From the IMG/VR virus record IMGVR_UViG_3300042922_000550, positions 1 to 28,679 of that record: a stretch of 28,679 bases of DNA; one strand, written 5' to 3'. Both the position numbers and the translations under genes were made by a program. Positions 24,301 through 28,679 of the stretch are shown piece by piece; position 1 is the first letter of the stretch, and every line of letters starts with the position of its first letter. Below the pieces are notes generated by a model that worked only from the letters and a program-made list of their open reading frames with translations, ran no database searches and was not told where the DNA came from. The stretch is from a virus.

Positions 24301-24833
24301 TGGACATAGATAGCGTTTTAAAAAGTCATGGAATTGGGATAGGTGGAAGTAATATCAAAAGTATTCAAAGAGGTTATGCAAGAATTGATAATACAAGTTA
24401 TCCAATAACAATTTCCCCAGTAGACACAACAAAAGCTATAGTAAGAATAAAAGTAACAAATTACACAGAAACAAACTCACAAATAAGAAATAACTTAACA
24501 AGCATTGAATTGACAAATTCAACAACTGTAACATTAAAGAAGAATGCAACTGGAAATACTTTTGATATTTATTGGGAAGTTATTGAATTCAATAATGTAA
24601 AAAATATTCAAAGTGGTGTAAAAGAAATAACAGCTTCAGTTGATAATATAACAGTTTCAAGCGTAGATACAACAAAATGTGTTTTGTTTTATAGTTATAC
24701 ATCTAATAATACAGCAACAGAATCAATATCTCATTTAGTTGCAATAGGTATAACTTCTAACACTTTATTACACATTTTACAGTATCCAAGTACTGAAAAA
24801 CTAATCCAATGGTATTTAATAGAATTTAATTAA
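24297..24833 (+). CDS. tail fibre/receptor-binding protein made of a duplicated beta domain
   Basis: Encodes 178 residues, starting in the ATGA overlap with the fibre gene. Two similar units are visible. Unit one (about 18-100) runs from NIKSIQRGYARI through SPVDTTKAIVRIKV to DIYWEVIEFN. Unit two (about 100-178) runs from NVKNIQSGVKEI through SSVDTTKCVLFYSY to IQWYLIEFN. Such QRG...VDxTK...WxVIEF repeats occur in phage tail fibres. The place directly after the fibre gene suggests a host-contact role. Confidence 0.75.
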   Translation: MMDIDSVLKSHGIGIGGSNIKSIQRGYARIDNTSYPITISPVDTTKAIVRIKVTNYTETNSQIRNNLTSIELTNSTTVTLKKNATGNTFDIYWEVIEFNNVKNIQSGVKEITASVDNITVSSVDTTKCVLFYSYTSNNTATESISHLVAIGITSNTLLHILQYPSTEKLIQWYLIEFN

Positions 24834-24844
24834 GGAGGTTAAAA

Positions 24845-25261
24845 ATGTTTATAGCAGAAATAAATACTAATAACAAAGTAACAGAAGTTAAGGAAGTTGG
24901 AGAATTATATAAAGGTAATGGAATTAAAATAAATTCATTCGACTTTAAACTAATGGGAACATCATATTCAGGTGGAAATTTTATAGGCTATTATATTACC
25001 TTAACTGTCGATAAAAGCACTATTACTGCAGATGGAGTTGATAAAGCAGTAATAACAGCCAAAACTTTTAATTATGATGATACACCAGCCACGGATTATA
25101 CAACTGGAATAATTTTTGATGTTAATGGTACACAGCAGACCGTTGCCCCAGTAAATGGAGAGGCAACAATTGAATTTAAATCCAGCATTGCTGGTAACTT
25201 TACTATAAAAACAGTAAATGATGTAATAAGGAATGGTGAGGTGACCATAATTGCAAGTTAA
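24845..25261 (+). CDS. small tail-region protein with Ig-like domain
   Basis: Encodes 138 residues; ATG after aaggaggtt. An N-terminal part (FIAEINTNNKVTEVKEVGELYKG) precedes a bacterial Ig-like module (about 48-138), recognised by YITLTVDKSTITADGVDKAV, the DGVD/AxITA strand pair, GEATIEFKSS and a final GEVTIIAS strand, as in invasin-type Big repeats. Likely an accessory of the tail tip that binds carbohydrate or cell-surface material; inference. It overlaps the next gene by 11 bases. Confidence 0.7.
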   Translation: MFIAEINTNNKVTEVKEVGELYKGNGIKINSFDFKLMGTSYSGGNFIGYYITLTVDKSTITADGVDKAVITAKTFNYDDTPATDYTTGIIFDVNGTQQTVAPVNGEATIEFKSSIAGNFTIKTVNDVIRNGEVTIIAS

Positions 25262-25436
25262 TAAGGATGATAAAGGCTTTAGTGTAGTGCAATCTCAGGA
25301 TGATATAGAAAAGAAAGCAAGAGACCAAAGGAATAATGATAGAAAAACAAAGGATAAAAATAAAATCACTAATCAGGATATGTGGAATTTATTAATGGAT
25401 ATCCAGGCTAATTTAGAAGAACTTAAGTCGAAATAG
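25251..25436 (+). CDS. small charged tail-region protein
   Basis: Encodes 61 residues starting at TTG, after ggtgaggtga inside the previous gene. Very hydrophilic (KKARDQRNNDRKTKDKNKIT), ending with a helix (NQDMWNLLMDIQANLEELK). Many Firmicutes phages carry such a short gene between tail fibres and holin (XkdX-like position), but I see no firm family match. It is the last gene before the strong terminator at 25467. Confidence 0.65.
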   Translation: MQVNKDDKGFSVVQSQDDIEKKARDQRNNDRKTKDKNKITNQDMWNLLMDIQANLEELKSK

Positions 25437-25466
25437 ATAACTTTTACGACATAAATGAATATTAGT

Positions 25467-25518
25467 AAAAGGCAAAATTAAGAGTTTTAAAGACTCTTTT
25501 TATTTTGCCTTTTTTTAT
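25467..25518 (+). terminator. strong two-part intrinsic terminator at the end of the tail genes
   Basis: AAAAGGCAAAAT (25467-25478) pairs with ATTTTGCCTTTT (25502-25513), with an inner stem AAGAGT/ACTCTT (25480-25485, 25493-25498) and a T run. It divides the tail genes from the lysis genes. The symmetric A/T flanks make it potentially active on both strands. Confidence 0.9.
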
Positions 25519-25537
25519 TACAAGCAGGAGGTGCTTT

Positions 25538-25720
25538 ATGAATGACCAAGAAATAAGCGAAAAATTTGAGGACCATGAAGGTAGAATTAGAACTCTTGAA
25601 AAGAACGAAACTATTTTAGCAACAACATTGAGGATAACAAATAAAATTTTAGGCGCAATAGCAATAATGATAGGTGGTTCAATAGTCACCTATTTATTTT
25701 CAATATTAACAAAAAAATAA
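25538..25720 (+). CDS. XhlA-like small membrane protein (lysis)
   Basis: Encodes 60 residues from the ATG directly behind GCAGGAGGTGC; a longer frame beginning at 25505 lacks a ribosome binding site and overlaps the terminator. A coiled-coil-like N-terminus (EISEKFEDHEGRIRTLEKNE) is followed by a single C-terminal membrane span (LGAIAIMIGGSIVTYLFSIL) and a Lys-Lys end, the pattern of the XhlA family, which in Bacillus prophages works with a holin in lysis. It is the first gene of the lysis block. Confidence 0.82.
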   Translation: MNDQEISEKFEDHEGRIRTLEKNETILATTLRITNKILGAIAIMIGGSIVTYLFSILTKK

Positions 25721-25735
25721 AAGGAGAGATTTATT

Positions 25736-26389
25736 ATGGATCAAACAAGAATAGAATTATTAAAAATGTTAAATGTCATAGTGGAAGGGGCTATAACCAT
25801 AGCTAGTATATTACTTCCAATACTAGTGCATAAGGCAATTAGAATAGCTCAGTCTAAAGCCAATTTAATGAAAAATGAAGAGCTAAAGGCTGAAACTAAT
25901 AGAACATTAGATGATCTTGATGATAAGATTAATACTAATATTATAAATGCAGAAAAAACATTAAAACCCACTATTCTGGCAGCAATAGCAGATGGTAAAG
26001 TAGATAAAACAGAACTTAAAAACCTAAATGGTGTAGTATTAGACCAGGTTTTAAACCAGTTGAGTGCTGATGTGTTAGGTATATTAAAGCAGCGTACGAA
26101 CGATATATCAGGTTATATTTCAAGTCGTATAGAAAAGAATTTAGATGAACTTAAGAATGCTCCAGGGGATGCAGTACAGCATACTATTATTCCAGAAGTG
26201 AAAAGCACAGAAAAAACTACAGATACCACAGCAACTACAGAAATAAAAGGAACTACACAAACCACTTCAACTGATCAACAGCCATCCGGGGAGGTAGCCC
26301 CTAATATAAATGTAGCAGGGCCACAGGCTACAAATAATGAGGTTAATAGTACAGAAGCAGGCCCACAAAATCAGACTATTACACAGTAA
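25736..26389 (+). CDS. holin, LL-H type, with Thr-rich tail
   Basis: Encodes 217 residues; ATG after aaaggagag. One N-terminal membrane segment (about 12-33: LNVIVEGAITIASILLPILV) is followed by a helical region (ILAAIADGKVDKTELKNLN, VLDQVLNQLSADVLGILKQR, YISSRIEKNL) typical of LL-H-type phage holins. The last 65 residues are low complexity, rich in Thr, Gln and Pro and probably disordered. It would form the membrane lesion that lets the endolysin out. Confidence 0.82.
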   Translation: MDQTRIELLKMLNVIVEGAITIASILLPILVHKAIRIAQSKANLMKNEELKAETNRTLDDLDDKINTNIINAEKTLKPTILAAIADGKVDKTELKNLNGVVLDQVLNQLSADVLGILKQRTNDISGYISSRIEKNLDELKNAPGDAVQHTIIPEVKSTEKTTDTTATTEIKGTTQTTSTDQQPSGEVAPNINVAGPQATNNEVNSTEAGPQNQTITQ

Positions 26390-26402
26390 AGGGGGCTTAA
26401 CT

Positions 26403-27158
26403 ATGGCATGGAAATGGTGCTGGGAGACAAGTCCAGCAAAACTCACTACAGGTTGGTTGCAATTAGGTAAGGTGTGGTACTATTTTAAAGCAAATGGTGC
26501 CATGGCGACTGGTTGGATAAAAGATAGTGGGCAATGGTATTACTTAAATCAAGATGGTTCCATGAGAATAGGTTGGTTACAAGATACAAATAAGAAATGG
26601 TATTATCTTGGTTCCAATGGTGCTATGTATGCCAGCTGCACAAAGACTATTAATGGCAAAACATATGCTTTTGATGCTTCTGGTTCATGGATTGAAAATG
26701 CCTGTTTAGTAAGTGCTGCAGGAATTGAATTTATTAAACGGCATGAAGGCTTTAGAGAACACGCATATAATGACGGAGCAGGTACGTGGACTATTGGATA
26801 TGGCACGGTAAATAAGGCGGCTGTGGCACTTGGAACTATTACTCAAACTCAGGCTACGCAATTTTTAATTGAAGAAGTTAGTGAAAAAGCTGCAGCAATA
26901 AAAAGAAATCTTAACGGTAAGGGCGTTATAGTAAAGCAAAATGAATTTGATGTATTAGTAGACTTTGCTTATAATTTAGGACTTGGAGCCTTATTTGGAT
27001 CTACATTTTATGCAAGAGTATGCAATGGTATAAGGAGTACTAGCCTAAAAGATAATTTAACAGCATGGAGCAAAGCTGGTGGAAAAACTATGCCAGGATT
27101 ATATACTAGACGAGTTAATGAATTTAATCTATTTATGTATGGTAATTATGGATCATAA
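26403..27158 (+). CDS. endolysin: N-terminal choline-binding repeats plus GH24 lysozyme
   Basis: Encodes 251 residues from the ATG behind AAAGGGGGC; a frame open from 26337 has no such site. Three cell-wall-binding repeats (about 15-76: GWLQLGKVWYYFKANG, GWIKDSGQWYYLNQDG, GWLQDTNKKWYYLGSNG) and a weaker fourth lead into a GH24 lysozyme. Its catalytic triad fits T4 lysozyme spacing exactly: E115 (KRHEGF), D124 and T130 (YNDGAGTWTIGYG). It should cut peptidoglycan glycan strands. The wall-binding part is N-terminal, the reverse of most Gram-positive endolysins. No signal peptide, so it depends on the holin. Confidence 0.93.
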   Translation: MAWKWCWETSPAKLTTGWLQLGKVWYYFKANGAMATGWIKDSGQWYYLNQDGSMRIGWLQDTNKKWYYLGSNGAMYASCTKTINGKTYAFDASGSWIENACLVSAAGIEFIKRHEGFREHAYNDGAGTWTIGYGTVNKAAVALGTITQTQATQFLIEEVSEKAAAIKRNLNGKGVIVKQNEFDVLVDFAYNLGLGALFGSTFYARVCNGIRSTSLKDNLTAWSKAGGKTMPGLYTRRVNEFNLFMYGNYGS

Positions 27159-27164
27159 ATTTAC

Positions 27165-27192
27165 CCTGGGGGAAACCTCAGGATTTTTTTTT
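27165..27192 (+). terminator. intrinsic terminator of the lysis genes
   Basis: CCTGGGG (27165-27171), GAAA tetraloop, CCTCAGG (27176-27182, one G-U), then ATTTTTTTTT. It closes the late operon six bases after the endolysin stop. Confidence 0.88.
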
Positions 27193-27215
27193 ACTTTTTT
27201 GTAAAGTTAAGCCTC

Positions 27216-27245
27216 TTGACATGAGAACGCATGTTTGCGTATAAT
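27216..27245 (+). promoter_or_regulatory. SOS-type promoter with LexA box between -35 and -10
   Basis: TTGACA (27216-27221) and TATAAT (27240-27245) are perfect consensus hexamers with an 18-base spacer. Inside the spacer, positions 27224-27237 (AGAACGCATGTTTG) match the Gram-positive LexA box CGAACRNRYGTTYG at all defined positions but the first. LexA bound there would block the promoter until DNA damage. A second perfect inverted repeat, ACGCA-N4-TGCGT (27227-27240), overlaps it and could be another regulator's site. Confidence 0.85.
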
Positions 27246-27278
27246 ATAGTCAAATGGTAAATAATGAGGTGACTATTA

Positions 27279-27542
27279 ATGAAAGTATTGGCTAAACCTA
27301 TTGATATGGTATCCTGGACCGATAAGGCAGGAAAAATAAATCCGGTTAGATTTAGGCTGCAAACAGAAGAAGGGGGCAATGAAGTAATTAAGGTTGATAA
27401 AATATTTACCAGGGAAAAAGAGAAATTAGCAGGTAATGAAATGCTTTTATTCAAATGTCAAAGTGTTATTAATAACCAACAAAAGCTACTTGAATTAAAA
27501 TATGAGCTAAGAACCTGCAAATGGATTCTATGGAAGATGTAA
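27279..27542 (+). CDS. small protein of a presumed SOS-controlled cassette
   Basis: Encodes 87 residues; ATG after atgaggtgac. Soluble and beta-rich (VSWTDKAGKINPVRFRLQTE, VIKVDKIFTREKEKLAGNEM), ending KYELRTCKWILWKM. From memory, proteins of this type stand near Y-family DNA polymerase genes in clostridia; that should be checked and no polymerase is seen here. As first gene under the LexA-box promoter it should be DNA-damage inducible. Function unknown. Confidence 0.78.
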   Translation: MKVLAKPIDMVSWTDKAGKINPVRFRLQTEEGGNEVIKVDKIFTREKEKLAGNEMLLFKCQSVINNQQKLLELKYELRTCKWILWKM

Positions 27543-27558
27543 AAAGGGGGATAAATTT

Positions 27559-27774
27559 ATGTTAACTACTAAGCAGAAAAGAATTTTAGAAATTATAGAA
27601 AAATATATAAATAAAAATAAAATTTCACCTACTACAAGAGAACTGGCAAATCTATCTGGAATAAAATCAACATCAACAATCCATGACTATTTGGAGCAAT
27701 TGAAAAAGAAAGGTTTTATTACCTGGCATGATAAAATGCCAAGAACAATACAGGTGCTAAAAATTAATGTATAA
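27559..27774 (+). CDS. LexA DNA-binding domain only (no self-cleavage domain)
   Basis: Encodes 71 residues; ATG after aaagggggata. The whole protein matches the winged-helix N-terminal domain of LexA: LTTKQKRILEIIEKYI, ISPTTRELANLSGIKSTSTI (recognition-helix region), HDYLEQLKKKGFI and a closing RTIQVL. Full LexA is about 200 residues and carries a Ser-Lys self-cleaving, dimerising domain, entirely absent here. The gene ends cleanly before a terminator and has its own ribosome binding site, so it is not simply cut off. It may compete for SOS boxes, autoregulate its promoter or modify host LexA control. Confidence 0.88.
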   Translation: MLTTKQKRILEIIEKYINKNKISPTTRELANLSGIKSTSTIHDYLEQLKKKGFITWHDKMPRTIQVLKINV

Positions 27775-27836
27775 AATTATTATCTATGGACAGAATTAAG
27801 ACACCAAATTTTTTATTGAGTTTAAATTTAATCCAT

Positions 27837-27867
27837 GGCCCTATATGGGCCGCTTTTTTATTTTTTA
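27837..27867 (+). terminator. intrinsic terminator after the LexA-like gene
   Basis: GGCCC (27837-27841), loop TATAT, GGGCC (27847-27851), then GCTTTTTTATTTTTT. It ends the SOS cassette. Confidence 0.82.
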
Positions 27868-27967
27868 AAAACAAAAGTCGATTTATGTCATACAAAAAAA
27901 TATAATGATAGAAGGATTTCACTCCAACTTATAGAAATTATAAAATTATAAGAGGGAGTGATATGCA

Positions 27968-28498
27968 ATGCCAACATTAGAAGAAGTTAAATCACAATTT
28001 AAAGCTGCTAATGTAACTGATACTTATGGAACTAAAAAAGAAATTAATGAATTACCTAAGGTTTTGGCTAATGATGAAAATATAAAATATGCCACATCTG
28101 GTCTATTAAATGGCAGTACCTGGTTAATTACATGTACTAATAAAAGAATTTTATTTTTAGATAAAGGTATGCTTTATGGACTTAAACAAGTGGATATTCC
28201 ACTAGAAAAAGTAAATTCTATATCATATAGTACTGGCTTAGTGTTGGGTAAAATTGAAGTTTGGGATGGAGCTTCAAAAATGGTAATTGAAAATGTATCT
28301 AAATCGACAGTTAAGATATTTGTTGATGCTGTTAATACTGCAAGAGAAGAATTAAATAATAATAACAATTCCCATAACAATACTTCAGGTGGACAAGATG
28401 TAGTAACACAACTTGAAAAACTTGCAGGCTTAAAAGAAAAGGGTATATTAACAGATGAAGAATTCCAGAAGCAAAAAGCAAAGATTTTAAATATGTAA
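27968..28498 (+). CDS. bacterial PH-domain protein with C-terminal SHOCT domain
   Basis: Encodes 176 residues; ATG after gagggagtgatatgca. A beta-rich bacterial PH-like domain (about 35-125) is marked by TWLITCTNKRILFLDKGMLYG, DIPLEKVNSISYSTGLVLGK and the closing helix. An Asn/Ser/His linker (NNNNSHNN) joins it to a C-terminal SHOCT motif (LEKLAGLKEKGILTDEEFQK, then KILNM). PH-SHOCT proteins are soluble adaptors that occur often in prophages with unknown function. It lies alone between a terminator and the attachment site, the usual place for lysogenic cargo; TATAAT at 27901-27906 may be its -10, with only a weak -35. Confidence 0.85.
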   Translation: MPTLEEVKSQFKAANVTDTYGTKKEINELPKVLANDENIKYATSGLLNGSTWLITCTNKRILFLDKGMLYGLKQVDIPLEKVNSISYSTGLVLGKIEVWDGASKMVIENVSKSTVKIFVDAVNTAREELNNNNNSHNNTSGGQDVVTQLEKLAGLKEKGILTDEEFQKQKAKILNM

Positions 28499-28520
28499 GT
28501 TCGTTAAATACTGGAAATAA

Positions 28521-28562
28521 TTTTCCCACACTTTTCCCACAATAGTTTTAAATGTGGGAAAA
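28521..28562. repeat. direct and inverted TTTTCCCACA repeats, candidate integrase arm sites
   Basis: TTTTCCCACA occurs at 28521-28530 and 28532-28541 (11-base period) and inverted as TGTGGGAAAA at 28553-28562. Short direct repeats about one turn apart beside an att site are the usual form of arm-type sites for tyrosine integrases. The inner inverted pair could also form a hairpin. Confidence 0.6.
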
Positions 28563-28600
28563 CTACTATAAATACATATGTACTACAATGCCCTGATATA

Positions 28601-28638
28601 AGCCATTTATAAACTTGCCCAAATTGTTATAAATGGCT
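28601..28638. repeat. 12-base perfect inverted repeat beside the attachment site
   Basis: AGCCATTTATAA (28601-28612) and TTATAAATGGCT (28627-28638) are exact inverted copies around 14 bases, seven bases before the tRNA-like segment begins to look conserved. It may be a weak terminator (CTCTTT follows) or part of the recombination site. Confidence 0.5.
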
Positions 28639-28645
28639 CTTTATC

Positions 28646-28678
28646 GAAACAGGGGTTCGAGTCCCCTAGGGGCTACCA
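28646..28678 (+). other. right attachment site (attR): 3' end of a tRNA gene
   Basis: AGGGG-TTCGAGT-CCCCT (28651-28667) is a perfect T-arm. It is followed by the 7-base 3' acceptor strand AGGGGCT (28668-28674), discriminator A and CCA (28676-28678). No matching 5' half (NGCCCCT plus D- and anticodon arms) lies upstream, so only the 3' end is here. That is the footprint left when a phage integrates into a tRNA gene. The tRNA species cannot be told, and the core boundary is approximate. Confidence 0.7.
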
Positions 28679-28679
28679 A

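Noticed and set aside
25505-25537. Upstream start for the XhlA-like protein
   Set aside because: The extension lies in the terminator tail; AGGAGGTGC directly precedes ATG 25538.
26337-26402. Upstream ATG start for the endolysin
   Set aside because: It overlaps the holin gene in another frame and lacks a ribosome binding site; AAAGGGGGC precedes the ATG at 26403, and the repeats begin soon after it.
28580-28679. A complete tRNA or tmRNA gene at the right edge
   Set aside because: Only the T-arm, 3' acceptor strand and CCA are present; no NGCCCCT 5' strand, D-arm or anticodon arm precedes them. The acceptor does not fit a GGGG-starting tmRNA either.

Overview
The window is the right-hand part of an integrated, tailed bacteriophage genome (a siphovirus prophage) in a low-GC Gram-positive host, most likely a Clostridium or close relative. 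The signs are the strong A+T bias, AGGAGG-type ribosome binding sites, frequent TTG/GTG starts, and phage families typical of clostridia (LL-H-type holin, XhlA-like protein, choline-binding-repeat endolysin). Every supported gene lies on the plus strand. No lysogeny repressor and no left attachment site are present, so the prophage continues beyond the left edge.

Layout. 1-2569: early accessory block of very small genes (a two-helix membrane protein, a ribbon-helix-helix-like protein, several Cys-rich mini-proteins, a DUF551-like protein, unknowns). 2570-4318: hairpin/palindrome-rich leader, a complete tyrosine recombinase, and an ERCC4-type nuclease. 4471-7038: a primase-helicase fusion. 7039-7377: non-coding, iteron-like ATGTAAC repeats around an A+T-rich perfect hairpin, a candidate replication origin. 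7378-8118: a small unknown gene and a sigma-region-4-like (ArpU/RinA-like) regulator, probably the late-gene switch. 8260-17012: packaging and head genes in SPP1-like order (small terminase, a structured intergenic region, large terminase, portal, MuF head protein, scaffold, capsid, HeH protein, connector, stopper, tail completion proteins, tail tube). 17063-25436: tail genes (chaperone with a -1 frameshift, tape measure, Dit, Gp37-like protein, fibre-like proteins). 25538-27158: lysis (XhlA-like, LL-H-type holin, GH24 endolysin). 27216-27774: SOS-type promoter with a LexA box driving an 87-aa protein and a LexA winged-helix domain that lacks the self-cleavage domain. 27968-28498: a PH-SHOCT protein. 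28521-28678: candidate integrase arm sites and a tRNA 3' end, the probable right attachment site.

How the parts work together. Early products and the primase-helicase would start replication near 7.0-7.4 kb. The sigma-like regulator at 7.7-8.1 kb would turn on the rightward late operon. Intrinsic terminators after the MuF gene, after the capsid/HeH genes and after the tail tube gene probably grade expression inside that operon. The cargo genes to the right of lysis have their own terminators and, in the LexA-like case, a DNA-damage-responsive promoter, so they look expressible from the lysogen.

Most interesting features: the origin-like repeat cluster, the LexA-box/LexA-domain-only cassette, the G-rich structured terS-terL gap (possible cos or RNA), and the exact slippery site in the tail chaperone.
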